Source: Coriobacteriales bacterium
GTDB lineage: Bacteria > Actinomycetota > Coriobacteriia > Coriobacteriales > UBA8131
Assembly (NCBI GenBank): GCA_031256715.1
Contig: JAIRQA010000017.1
Coordinates: 1-45,908 of the forward strand
Reading direction: 5' to 3'
Length of the DNA stretch: 45,908 nucleotides
Notes under the pieces: model-generated
What the model saw: the letters and a program-made list of their open reading frames with translations, nothing else
Database searches by the model: none
Told to the model about the DNA's origin: nothing
Translations under genes and position numbers: made by a program
Shown: positions 1 to 8,031 of the stretch, one piece after another
Numbering within the stretch: position 1 is the stretch's first letter
Layout: every line of letters starts with the position of its first letter

Positions 1-116
1 AAGCTTTCTTCAGATTCCACCTCGCGATGGACACCCTTGCTCTTGGCTATGCACTTGGCGCTACCACCTGTGCTAGGGACTTTCACCCATTAGAAACGTG
101 TGCATACTCGGCACAC
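1..116 (-). mobile_element. Group II intron, 5' end (partial, runs off the window)
   Basis: Read on the minus strand, the sequence begins GTGTGCC at 116. It then shows blocks typical of domain I of bacterial group II introns: GGGTGAAAGTCCC, GCAAGGGTGTCC and GTGGAATCTGAAG. This order and wording match the start of group IIC-type introns such as the one from Oceanobacillus, as I recall it. Only the first 116 nt are in the window, so the reverse transcriptase ORF and domains V/VI are not visible. Just upstream of the splice site (117-145 on the plus strand) lies a strong hairpin followed by GTTTTCA. Group IIC introns typically insert downstream of terminator-like hairpins, so the context fits. 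Subclass assignment is inference. Confidence 0.72.
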
Positions 117-123
117 TGAAAAC

Positions 124-145
124 GGGACGCTGTGGACAGCGTCCC
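124..145. repeat. 22 bp palindromic repeat, copy 1
   Basis: This near-perfect inverted repeat (GGGACGCTG...CAGCGTCCC) forms a 9 bp stem with a 4 nt loop. The same sequence recurs three times at 24797-24947. On the minus strand it lies 7 nt before the group II intron start and looks like the hairpin part of the intron insertion site. Confidence 0.85.
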
Positions 146-201
146 GTACGGGGGCGTGAACAGAAGCTATGAAAAGGTTAGAGGCGCGGGTTTAGACTTA
201 T

Positions 202-318
202 GTAGGGGCGACCTGTGGTCGCCCGCCGCATGGCAGAGCTGTGGTCGCCCGCTTCGCAACGAAGTTGCTTTGATGTAAGTCATCCACAAGACAACGGGCG
301 AACAAAGTTCGCCCCTAC
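202..318. repeat. Inverted pair of GTAGGGGCGA palindromic repeats (MITE/REP-like)
   Basis: The left end, GTAGGGGCGACC...GGTCGCCC (202-224), and the right end, GGGCGAAC...GTTCGCCCCTAC (296-318), are inverted relative to each other, and each can also fold into its own hairpin. A third half-copy (CTGTGGTCGCCCGC) lies at 239-252 and a fourth (GGGCGAACA) near 345. I recognise the GTAGGGGCGA...TCGCCC pattern as a common bacterial interspersed palindrome. No ORF of note lies inside. The rest of 1-392 holds no gene apart from the intron fragment. Confidence 0.7.
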
Positions 319-392
319 AAAAGCTGCCATATCCAAGTAAGTCGGGCGAACAAAAAAAGCAAAACGGAAATAGCTATTTACGATAACAAGGT

Positions 393-1352
393 TTAACGAG
401 TAGCAGGAACACGATTAAGATCTGCAGGTGTGACATCTGGGTTATGATAGCGACTATGAACAATACTATGTGTGCGTATCGCCTTATTGGGGCACCAGTG
501 AACACAGGCCATACAAGCTTCACAGCGTTTTGAACGCATAGGAGCAGGCAATACTTCATTGACACTGACATAGTGATCCGACTTGGCACCAGCCAAAGCG
601 ACGCCCCCACTGGCATCAGCCTCATCAACAATTCCACTTAAACCAACCTCATCAACAGTCCCACTTAAACCAGCCTCATCAACAATTCCGCTTACACCAC
701 ACTCATCAAGCGGCTCAATCCGAGTAGGTCGTGGCAGATGAATGTTTTGCGCCGGACAAACCTGGGCGCAAATTCCGCAGCGCGTGCAACGCTTGCCAAC
801 ATGAAAACTGATGGTCTGACGTCTAGCATCAGTAAAACGACTAACTAGACGTCCAAGTAAGCGCCACGAGGGATGACAAAACTCTTCCTGAGAATTAGCA
901 ATGTCTTCGGCAACGACCGTCATCTGCTCCTGCATTTGACGCAAGCGCCTGCGCACGGTAGCAACAGAGGGATCTATAATTCCAACACTGCCCATCATGC
1001 GAACACTGGTAGCGTAATTAAGCTCGGCACCTTTGGCGCTAAGTAAGTCGTCTATAACTTGAAATTCTGTACAACCAAAAAGCGTATATGTACTAACCGC
1101 AAAATAGTAGCAATTAGGCCGCACCGGCATACCACTAATAAATCCCTTAACCATCTCTGGAAGCCCAGCGCGATGTACGGGGAAAACAAAACCAACCTTA
1201 TTTGCAATCCTTGCAGAATAATAGGGGTCATCCAAAACCAAAGAGCCCGGAATAGAAATAGGTTCACCACACTTTAAAAGACCAGATAAGCTGCGCGCAA
1301 CAGCTAAACTGTTGCCAGTCGCAGAAAAATAATAGATTGCGAATCTCTCCAT
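393..1352 (-). CDS. EFR1 family flavodoxin/ferredoxin-type electron-transfer protein
   Basis: A 319 aa protein. The N-terminus (about residues 5-160) is a flavodoxin-like domain with the FMN-phosphate loop FSATGNS. The C-terminal part carries two 4Fe-4S motifs: CTRCGICAQVCP at about 188-200 and CEACMACVHWCP near 275. This flavodoxin-plus-two-cluster layout is typical of EFR1 (EFR1 family ferrodoxin) proteins, which are soluble redox proteins of anaerobes with mostly unknown partners. An insert of repeated VDEAGLSG-type 9-mers separates the two clusters, where most family members have a short linker. The gene stands alone, divergent from moeA. The start ATG has only a weak upstream purine tract (TAGGGTA). 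The family call is confident, the partner is unknown. Confidence 0.85.
   Translation of the reverse strand: MERFAIYYFSATGNSLAVARSLSGLLKCGEPISIPGSLVLDDPYYSARIANKVGFVFPVHRAGLPEMVKGFISGMPVRPNCYYFAVSTYTLFGCTEFQVIDDLLSAKGAELNYATSVRMMGSVGIIDPSVATVRRRLRQMQEQMTVVAEDIANSQEEFCHPSWRLLGRLVSRFTDARRQTISFHVGKRCTRCGICAQVCPAQNIHLPRPTRIEPLDECGVSGIVDEAGLSGTVDEVGLSGIVDEADASGGVALAGAKSDHYVSVNEVLPAPMRSKRCEACMACVHWCPNKAIRTHSIVHSRYHNPDVTPADLNRVPATR
620..710. repeat. 27 bp in-frame tandem repeat inside the EFR1 gene
   Basis: Three copies start at 620, 647 and 674, followed by a partial fourth. Each encodes a 9-residue unit (VDEAGLSGI and variants). The period is a multiple of three, so the frame is kept. The array sits exactly in the linker between the two iron-sulfur motifs. 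Confidence 0.9.
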
Positions 1353-1851
1353 TACCCTACTTGTCTGTCTCTCATCTGTACAGAAGCCTAAAATGATTAT
1401 GTTGAGAAGTCCAACATACTTTTGGATACGATACCATCTTCTGCTGGCAACATTTAACTATAATTCACATCCTATTCGCAAGTTAAACAATTTTAGTGGC
1501 TGGACGGCCTTTAGTACCGTTTTTAGCACAGCCTTTAGCTCAACCTTTAACACAGCCTTTAGCAATCCAGACGTGCCCAGCTTACGTTAAAGCCTTTCTC
1601 AACACCTGCCTTTCTCAACACCTGTCTTTCTCAACATCTTTCATTCACTACACCTGCCTTTCTCAACACCTGCCTTTCTTAACATCTGTAATTCTTAACA
1701 CCTGTTCTCTTTTGCAGCAGCCTTACTTGCACGTCGCGGCAAACTTATTATACGGTCAGGCAAAGGATGAGTGCCTACCATTGCCAAAGCATGCCCAAAT
1801 AGTAGATAATTCTAAAATCAGAATATCCATAAAAAAAGAAAGCGGTCGTTT
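1353..1851. repeat. Gene-free gap with two tandem-repeat blocks
   Basis: This divergent gap between the EFR1 gene and moeA has no convincing ORF. Block one (about 1508-1566) repeats AGCCTTTAGCNCA-like units of 12-13 bp. Block two (1595-1706) has about seven units of TTTCTCAACACCTGCC with a 16 bp period. One unit (about 1639-1658) is 4 bp longer. A small dyad, TATGTTG...CAACATA, lies at 1398-1418. No riboswitch fold, including a Moco motif, was recognised. Confidence 0.75.
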
Positions 1852-3132
1852 ATGCACAGTCCGTATAGCGAAGAGAAGATGATCAGCGTCGAGGACGCAC
1901 TTGCTAGCATACTAGCATTAGTTAAGCTTTTGCCAACAGAGTCTGTTCCTCTTAACCAAAGCATAGGCCGTGTGCTAGCCGCAGACGTTGTCGCAGACAT
2001 AGACATTGCACCATTTTCAAGCTCATGTATGGATGGATTTGCCATATGTCAAAACCAAATTGCTCAAGCTACATCTGATTTCCCAATCAAATTAAATATT
2101 GTTGGCGTACTTGCTGCCGGAAGCGTTTACGATGGCACACTTCAACCTGGCGAGGCGCTACGCATCATGACAGGTGCTCCCATGCCAAACGGTGCCGACA
2201 CAGTTGTTAAGATTGAGGACACCTTAGTAGAAGGCATAAGCGAAACTAACGCTATTGGCACCCAGGTCTGTTTTTCGTTTGCGCCAAAGGTGGGTGCTAA
2301 TGTGCGTGAGCCAGGCGAAGAAGCCAAATGCGGGCAAACAATGTTAAGAAAAGGCGAGCTAATAAATCCAGCCGGTGTTGGTTTGTTGGCTGGATGTGGG
2401 GCTACAGAAGTTAAGGTATATCGTCAGCCGCGCGTTGCTGTTTTCTCTACAGGATCAGAACTTGTCGAGCCTAGCCAGCGTCCAGGTCCCGGTCAGATTC
2501 GCAACACCAACAGTTACGCTTTAGCGGCATATGCACAAGATGCTGGTGCAATCGTTACGCAGATGCCTTTAGTTGCCGACACTGCCGAGGCTTTTAGCAC
2601 TGCTCTTTTAAATGCGGTAGAAAACCACGACCTAATTATCCTTAGCGGAGGTGCGGCAGAGGGAGACTTCGACTTCACCACAAAAACAGTGCGCGATTTA
2701 GGCGAGCTCATATTTAATAAAGTTTGCATGCGCCCTGGCAAGGCACAGACATTAGGTGTTGTGCGCGGTGTGCCAATCTTTGGTTTGCCTGGTAACCCCG
2801 CAGCGGCTGCAATTGGCTTTGAGGTATTGCTTCGCCCCGCGCTTCGCAAAATGCAAGGACATAGTAATTTGCAAAGGCCTATAACTCGTGCCAGTCTAAG
2901 CGCAGATACTCGCAAAGACGCAAAGCGACGTTCATATATGCGCGCAAATCTTAGCAAAGATGCTAATGGCAATTTTATTGTCACTGCAGCTACAAATCAG
3001 TCATCGGCACTTTATCGCACATTGTACGAGAGCAATTGTCTTTTAGTGATACCTGAAGGCGACGAGCTTGCGCCGGCTGGCAAAATTTATGATTGCCTGA
3101 GGATAGATTTAACAGAAGGTTCTTTAATCTAG
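1852..3132 (+). CDS. moeA: Molybdopterin molybdenumtransferase MoeA
   Basis: A 426 aa cytosolic enzyme that inserts molybdate into adenylylated molybdopterin, the last step of Moco synthesis. Family signatures are in order: SSCMDGFAI near residue 60, TGAPMPNGADTVV near 105, a STGSEL motif near 200, GGAAEGDFDF near 265 (usual form SGGVSVGDYD), MRPGKAQTLGV, and GLPGNPAAAAIGFE near 315. A MoeA domain-IV tail follows. The length is normal for MoeA. The ORF begins at ATG 1852; an internal ATG at 1879 (MISVEDAL) is an alternative that fits the usual MoeA N-terminus better. Neither has a strong SD. It is the first gene of the moeA-moaA-moaC-mogA run, with only 16 bp to moaA. Confidence 0.95.
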   Translation: MHSPYSEEKMISVEDALASILALVKLLPTESVPLNQSIGRVLAADVVADIDIAPFSSSCMDGFAICQNQIAQATSDFPIKLNIVGVLAAGSVYDGTLQPGEALRIMTGAPMPNGADTVVKIEDTLVEGISETNAIGTQVCFSFAPKVGANVREPGEEAKCGQTMLRKGELINPAGVGLLAGCGATEVKVYRQPRVAVFSTGSELVEPSQRPGPGQIRNTNSYALAAYAQDAGAIVTQMPLVADTAEAFSTALLNAVENHDLIILSGGAAEGDFDFTTKTVRDLGELIFNKVCMRPGKAQTLGVVRGVPIFGLPGNPAAAAIGFEVLLRPALRKMQGHSNLQRPITRASLSADTRKDAKRRSYMRANLSKDANGNFIVTAATNQSSALYRTLYESNCLLVIPEGDELAPAGKIYDCLRIDLTEGSLI

Positions 3133-3148
3133 AAAGGCGCATTAGCAT

Positions 3149-4156
3149 ATGGCTTACGATCAACATGGACGCAAAATAGACTACCTGCGCATTTCGGTTA
3201 CAGACCGCTGTAACTTGCGCTGTTTATATTGCATGCCCGAAGAAGGTGTGGCATGGAAATCTCATGATGACATGCTTAGCTTTGAAGAGATTACTCGCAT
3301 AGTTCGCGTCGCTGCAACAGAGGGTTTTTCGCGCATTAGACTTACAGGTGGAGAGCCCTTGGTGCGCTTAGGCATCATAGACCTTATTCGCGAAATTGCT
3401 TGCACACCAGGAATTGAATCGGTAGCGATGACCACCAATGGCATCCTGCTTCCCAAAATGGCAATGGAGCTAAGGTCTGCTGGGCTTTCTAGAGTTAACA
3501 TATCTTTAGATACGCTTGACCCTAAGCAGTTTGCGCATATAACCAGATGGGGCAATATAAATGATGTCTTTGCCGGTATAGATGCCGCGCTTAAGATGGG
3601 CTTTAACCCCGTAAAGGTAAACGCGGTTGTTGTGCGCAGTTTAAACCAGGACTTATTATCTTTTGCCAAGCTGTCACTAGATCGCCCTTTGCATGTGCGT
3701 TTTATAGAGTACATGCCTGTAGGCGCACCCGAAGGCGAAGCAGGCTTAGGTTGGAGTGCCGCAGACACCATACCAAACGAAGAATTAATTATGTTGATAA
3801 ACGAACAGGCTGTAAGCGCTGGCCTAGGCGAGCTTAAACCTGTTGATAGTACAAAAAGCGTAACCGGTTGGGGTCCTGCACGTTACTACCAATTTGATAA
3901 TGCCGCGGGCTCTATAGGTTTCATTAGCGCGCTCTCGCGGCATTTTTGTAGTGAATGCAACAGACTTCGCCTAACTGCCGAGGGCAAACTAAGGCCATGC
4001 TTGTTTAACGATGATGAGTATGATTTAAAAAAAGCACTGCGAACAGGCGGCGACGAAGCAGCAAGGGATTGTTTACGTGAGGCACTGGGCTCTAAGCCTG
4101 ACGAGCATCATGGGCAAATTGGTACCGAGCGCTTAATGTCACAAATTGGCGGATAA
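3149..4156 (+). CDS. moaA: GTP 3',8-cyclase MoaA (radical SAM)
   Basis: A 335 aa radical-SAM enzyme that, with MoaC, converts GTP to cyclic pyranopterin monophosphate. The N-terminal SAM cluster motif is CNLRCLYC (CxxxCxxC, residues about 21-28), followed by the glycine-rich LTGGEPLVR. The second, substrate-binding 4Fe-4S site is CSECNRLRLT...PCLF near residues 268-285. The protein ends in GG, a conserved activating tail of MoaA. Start ATG 3149 has GAAAGG about 10 nt upstream. The short spacing from moeA suggests co-transcription. Confidence 0.96.
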   Translation: MAYDQHGRKIDYLRISVTDRCNLRCLYCMPEEGVAWKSHDDMLSFEEITRIVRVAATEGFSRIRLTGGEPLVRLGIIDLIREIACTPGIESVAMTTNGILLPKMAMELRSAGLSRVNISLDTLDPKQFAHITRWGNINDVFAGIDAALKMGFNPVKVNAVVVRSLNQDLLSFAKLSLDRPLHVRFIEYMPVGAPEGEAGLGWSAADTIPNEELIMLINEQAVSAGLGELKPVDSTKSVTGWGPARYYQFDNAAGSIGFISALSRHFCSECNRLRLTAEGKLRPCLFNDDEYDLKKALRTGGDEAARDCLREALGSKPDEHHGQIGTERLMSQIGG

Positions 4157-4256
4157 GCGTACATTTGTTTGACTTCACATACTCGCGTATAGTGCAACTA
4201 CAATAATATGCTAGCATAATAATATATCAATATTAATTTCAGAATCGAGGCAAGAA

Positions 4257-4760
4257 GTGAGCGCAGAACAAAAACAGCTAACACACATCGACGAGCAAGG
4301 CAATGCACGCATGGTAGATGTAGGCGCAAAAGATGATACAGTGCGTTTGGCCAAAGCAGAGGGCTTTATAGCCATGGCACCTGATACTTTGGCGATGATA
4401 GTTCAGGGAACAGCGCCTAAAGGAGATGTTATTGCCGCAGCACGTATAGCGGGAATAATGGCATCAAAGCACACATCTGATCTTATCCCGCTTTGTCATC
4501 CTCTAAATATCACCAAAAGCGCTTTGGACATTACCGCCATACATGCCGGCGAGCGCGAAGATGGTAAAGTAGGCATACACGTACTGGCGACACTTGGTGT
4601 TAATGGCAAAACCGGTATCGAGATGGAAGCTCTTACCGCAGCCAGTGTAGCATGCCTTACTATTTACGATATGTGTAAGGCGGTAGACCGCGGCATGGAA
4701 ATTGGCGAGGTGCGCTTACTGCATAAGTCAGGTGGAAAATCCGGCACCTGGGAACGCTAG
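4257..4760 (+). CDS. moaC: Cyclic pyranopterin monophosphate synthase MoaC
   Basis: A 167 aa protein that completes formation of cyclic pyranopterin monophosphate from the MoaA product. Family motifs are present: the active-site LIPLCHPL near residue 78, and the long conserved stretch starting [13 protein letters not shown] and ending MCKAVDR. The start is GTG at 4257, supported by GAGG six bases upstream; no ATG fits. The length matches the family. It lies 100 bp after moaA across an AT-rich gap. Confidence 0.95.
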   Translation: MSAEQKQLTHIDEQGNARMVDVGAKDDTVRLAKAEGFIAMAPDTLAMIVQGTAPKGDVIAAARIAGIMASKHTSDLIPLCHPLNITKSALDITAIHAGEREDGKVGIHVLATLGVNGKTGIEMEALTAASVACLTIYDMCKAVDRGMEIGEVRLLHKSGGKSGTWER

Positions 4761-4821
4761 CGTACTTGCGAATAATTAACGCCTAAATACCGTATCTAGT
4801 CTGAACCTGAATGGAGATAAA

Positions 4822-5295
4822 ATGGCTGACTTAAAGTTTTCGATCATCACCTGCTCAACGACACGAAACCTAGAAGAAGACACTGCCGGACTGGCACTAG
4901 AAGAGCTAATAGGCAACAGTGGTTGGTCGCTTCTAAGGCGTGTCGTTGTGCCTGACGTTCGCGAAGAGATTGCAGACGCGATAGTCGCAGCAGCAGATAG
5001 CGGTGCAGACATTGTGCTTACTTGCGGCGGCAGTGGACTTTCGTTACAAGATGTTACCCCAGAGGCAACTGCCGATGTTTGCGATCGCAATGTGCCGGGC
5101 ATTGCCGAAGCCATGCGGGCAACTTCGCTAAAAATTACCGGACGGGCCATGTTGTCACGTGCTGTTTGTATGCAACGTGGCACTACTCTAGTTGTAAATC
5201 TGCCTGGATCTAAAAAAGCAGCTACAGAATGCTTTGCCGCTATCTATGAACAGTTTGAGCATGCAATACAAATGGTTGCCGGAGGTGGTCACTAA
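4822..5295 (+). CDS. mogA: Molybdopterin adenylyltransferase (MogA/MoaB family)
   Basis: A 157 aa MoCF-biosynthesis domain protein that adenylylates molybdopterin before metal insertion by MoeA. Visible motifs are LTCGGSGLSLQDVTPEAT near residue 72 (family form GGTG...RDVTPEA), PGIAEAMRATS, and NLPGSKKAATEC near the end. ATG 4822 is preceded by GGAG at good spacing. It is the last gene of the moe/moa run. I cannot separate MogA from MoaB by motif alone; the complete MoeA nearby makes the adenylylation role likely. Confidence 0.88.
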   Translation: MADLKFSIITCSTTRNLEEDTAGLALEELIGNSGWSLLRRVVVPDVREEIADAIVAAADSGADIVLTCGGSGLSLQDVTPEATADVCDRNVPGIAEAMRATSLKITGRAMLSRAVCMQRGTTLVVNLPGSKKAATECFAAIYEQFEHAIQMVAGGGH

Positions 5296-5375
5296 GAAGC
5301 TTAGGTTGCTACATCTTTAATCTCGCTATATGGGAATATGAATTCCCCATCAGAGGTGGACACTAAGAAACTTAT
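5281..5375. repeat. Short direct repeat after mogA
   Basis: GGAGGTGGTCACTAAGAAGC at the end of mogA (5282 on) is echoed by AGAGGTGGACACTAAGAAAC at 5353-5372. The second copy lies in the convergent gap before the histidine kinase stop. A weak hairpin (ATGGGAAT...ATTCCCCAT, 5331-5351) lies between them but lacks a U tract. Confidence 0.55.
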
Positions 5376-5401
5376 CTAGTTTCATCTAGTTGTTTAAATC
5401 G

Positions 5402-7270
5402 CTAAGTTCTAAGATACAAGGAAGTTTTAAAGATTTCGTTTTCGGTCTCATATTTCATTGAGCCATTATATTTTACGACTTCGGCACGCACGCTTTCCAT
5501 GCCAATGCCGCGTGTTTTCATACCACGTTTGCGCGAATAAAACTCGCCACCGCGCACTTTTAAATGGCCATCAAAGCTATTATCCATTACCAAGGTAAAG
5601 CGTTTGGCACTGGTGTTGGCGTTAAGCTTTATAAAGCGCTTGTGCGCCTCTACATTTGCACACGCTTCTATGGCGTTTTCCATCAGGTTGCCAATAATAA
5701 CGCAAAGATCGGTATCGTTTATACGCCCTACCTGTCTAGGTACTACCAGCTTTAAATCACACTGAATACCTTTATCTTCGGCTATTGTTAAATAATGCAC
5801 CACTAAAGCGTTAACGGCAAAATTATCGCAAAGCAGTCGGCTGGCAATAGAGGGAATGTTGCCATACAAGTCGTCTATATAACCTCTTGCTTCTTCGCAT
5901 TCGCCCTCGTCAATCATGCCCTTAATGGCGCTTAGTTGGTGCCGCATATCATGGCGAAGCTTGCGAATTTCTTCTGTGGTGCTAGCTAGCGTCTCGTATA
6001 AGGTCCTCTGCATTTCTAAGTTGCGATTCATAGATAATAGTTCAAACTGAAGCTTGATGCTTTTCTCGGCATTATCAAAAGCAACAATAGTTTGCTGCCA
6101 GGCGATTGCGGCAAGCCCACAAACCATAAATAAAACGCCTAACTGTAATAAGAATCCCGATATAACAATGGTGTGCACAGCAACATTTACGACCTCTAAA
6201 ACTGCAAAAAAAGCCATGGCTATAACCGAGATTATAAAAAGTCGCGTAACCGGGTTTCTATAAAGAAAAAACTCGATAAGAACATTAATCAAAAGCAGTA
6301 CACCAATAGCACCTTCCATAAAAATAACATAGTGATAAGTCTCGAAGAAACTGGCAAAGCCGCTAAGATGAGAAATAATAGCAGCAACAAAAATTGAGCT
6401 AGCCACAATTGTCATTATTAACATTGGTGTTCTACGCACAGGCTGAAGCATGCTCATTGCAAGACGAACAAACGGAATCACCAAAGAAAAGATACCTATA
6501 TGAGTTAAAGTGTAAAGCAGGGCTGGCTCGGGGATTAGGTAAAGAACAATGTCGTTTGAGCAAAGCGTCCAGATGGCGCAACAAAGGCATGCCATGCCTA
6601 GCCAAACAAAGGTTTCAGCAAAAGTGACATGTCGTACCGAGGTTAGACCAACGATGATAAAGGCAAGCGCCGCGGTAAGCATCAAAAGCGAAAGTATCAG
6701 CGGCATGATGCTTTGCTCTAGAAGTAATGAAAAAAGCAATGTTCTATCGCCCTGATACAATTTTGGGAGTTCAATTTTATCCTCGACATCAGAGACCTTG
6801 TATACCATTTTAAGCTCAAATGAACCTTTTTCCGGCAAAGTGACAACAGAAACACTATCTGGTGGAACCTTCTGAAAGTCGGGGAAAGTTCCCACCTCAC
6901 CTACAGAAACATACAGCTGATCATCAACATAAATAGAACATGATGTATGCACTGTTTTTATGAGTAAGTTATTAAGCAGTCTTCCCTCTAGATTAGTTCT
7001 AAGCGTTAGAACATCTCCTTTTTGCAAGGCATTAACCTGCTGCGGCAAGAAAACAGTGAATTCTTCTCCCCCATTAATATCGGCGCTTAATTCGTATATA
7101 GGTTGGATATCACTATAGTAATATATTATGTTATATTTGGCCGAAAGCACCTGACCAACAAGAAAAGCAATTAATGTGGCAATTAGCAATCCAACAGCCA
7201 CAGAAGCAATACGCAAAATAACGTTGCGCAACGATGAATCCTTATTCACTGCGAGCGGAGTTAAAGACAT
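5402..7270 (-). CDS. Sensor histidine kinase, GHKL/AgrC-type, multi-pass membrane
   Basis: A 622 aa membrane kinase. One TM helix (about residues 17-40) is followed by an extracytoplasmic domain of about 150 residues, about seven TM helices (190-400), and a short coiled region. The kinase core follows. The phospho-acceptor box is IRKLRHDMRHQ near residue 437, the N box is IIGNLMENAIEAC near 545, and the G box is RGIGMESVRAEV near 593. This pattern is typical of AgrC/GHKL kinases that work with LytTR regulators, and the extracellular-plus-7TM layout resembles 7TMR-DISM receptors. The gene overlaps the regulator gene upstream by 29 bp, so translation is probably coupled. The signal is unknown. 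Confidence 0.88.
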   Translation of the reverse strand: MSLTPLAVNKDSSLRNVILRIASVAVGLLIATLIAFLVGQVLSAKYNIIYYYSDIQPIYELSADINGGEEFTVFLPQQVNALQKGDVLTLRTNLEGRLLNNLLIKTVHTSCSIYVDDQLYVSVGEVGTFPDFQKVPPDSVSVVTLPEKGSFELKMVYKVSDVEDKIELPKLYQGDRTLLFSLLLEQSIMPLILSLLMLTAALAFIIVGLTSVRHVTFAETFVWLGMACLCCAIWTLCSNDIVLYLIPEPALLYTLTHIGIFSLVIPFVRLAMSMLQPVRRTPMLIMTIVASSIFVAAIISHLSGFASFFETYHYVIFMEGAIGVLLLINVLIEFFLYRNPVTRLFIISVIAMAFFAVLEVVNVAVHTIVISGFLLQLGVLFMVCGLAAIAWQQTIVAFDNAEKSIKLQFELLSMNRNLEMQRTLYETLASTTEEIRKLRHDMRHQLSAIKGMIDEGECEEARGYIDDLYGNIPSIASRLLCDNFAVNALVVHYLTIAEDKGIQCDLKLVVPRQVGRINDTDLCVIIGNLMENAIEACANVEAHKRFIKLNANTSAKRFTLVMDNSFDGHLKVRGGEFYSRKRGMKTRGIGMESVRAEVVKYNGSMKYETENEIFKTSLYLRT

Positions 7271-7976
7271 AGTCGTCGTAGGCTCGCTTGACTTTACGGA
7301 AATCCTTCACCCGGATGTAGGCGCGCTTGCCATTATCCATGATGAAGTCCTCCTCGACATCCTCTACGTGATCGAGGTTAACAATAAACGAACGGTGCGA
7401 ACGCAAAAAGCGTGGCGCGGGAAGTAGTTTTTCTAAAGCATCAATGGTTGTTAGAGTAGCATATTCGCTATTATCCTGTAAGCAAACTACGCTGCGACGA
7501 TTGCGAGACTCGATAAATTCGATGCTGGTAAGCGGGATAGTAACCGGATTGCCATCGGCGATAATGCTTAATGTGGCACCTTGAGCGCGATCGCGTTTAA
7601 GCGCAGCCAGCTCTAAAGCATCATAAACGTCCTCTGAATGGATTGGCTTAATCATATATTTATAAGCATTAAGTCGATAGCTCTCGCGTGTAAAATCATC
7701 AGAAGTGGTTGTAAAGACGATGACAACATATGTATCTATAGCGCGAATGGTCTCGGCAACTTGTACGCCACTAATTTCTCCCATATAAACATCTAAAAAG
7801 ACAATATCATAAGCATCCTTAGTAAAGACCTTTAAGAATGCCTCGCCATTGGCAAAAGCATCAATTTGCACACTAACTCCAGAAGCCTCAATGTAGTCTT
7901 TAAGAATACGAAGCTCACGCTCTACATCCTCGCAAATTGCGATACGTAGCGGTTTGCCACTCTCTACAGGATCCAT
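7242..7976 (-). CDS. LytTR family response regulator
   Basis: A 244 aa cytosolic DNA-binding regulator. The receiver domain (about 9-125) has the acidic pocket CED, the phospho-acceptor in FLDVYMGE near residue 60, the switch Thr in FTTTSDD, and the K of MIKPI. The LytTR domain (about 140-240) shows FIESRNRRSVV and FLRSHRSFIVNLDHV, both characteristic. ATG 7976 has a strong SD (AAGGAGGAAGG). Its end overlaps the kinase start by 29 bp. Targets are unknown. The upstream gap holds an 11 bp direct repeat. Confidence 0.93.
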   Translation of the reverse strand: MDPVESGKPLRIAICEDVERELRILKDYIEASGVSVQIDAFANGEAFLKVFTKDAYDIVFLDVYMGEISGVQVAETIRAIDTYVVIVFTTTSDDFTRESYRLNAYKYMIKPIHSEDVYDALELAALKRDRAQGATLSIIADGNPVTIPLTSIEFIESRNRRSVVCLQDNSEYATLTTIDALEKLLPAPRFLRSHRSFIVNLDHVEDVEEDFIMDNGKRAYIRVKDFRKVKRAYDDYVFNSARSE

Positions 7977-8007
7977 CCTTCCTCCTTATCATCCAAGTCG
8001 TTGGTTA

Positions 8008-8031
8008 TGATAATTTAACTTGATAATTTAA
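8008..8031. promoter_or_regulatory. 11 bp direct repeat before the LytTR regulator gene
   Basis: TGATAATTTAA occurs twice, at 8008-8018 and 8021-8031, in the 51 bp gap between the peptidase stop and the regulator start. LytTR proteins bind direct repeats, but usually with about 21 bp between repeat starts; here it is 13. An autoregulatory site is possible, not shown. Confidence 0.25.

Noticed and set aside
1-116. rRNA or tmRNA fragment
   Set aside because: The fold-rich sequence matches group II intron domain I blocks on the minus strand better than any rRNA or tmRNA segment.
1352-1851. Moco riboswitch before moeA
   Set aside because: The gap is dominated by tandem repeats; I could not see a conserved Moco aptamer pattern.
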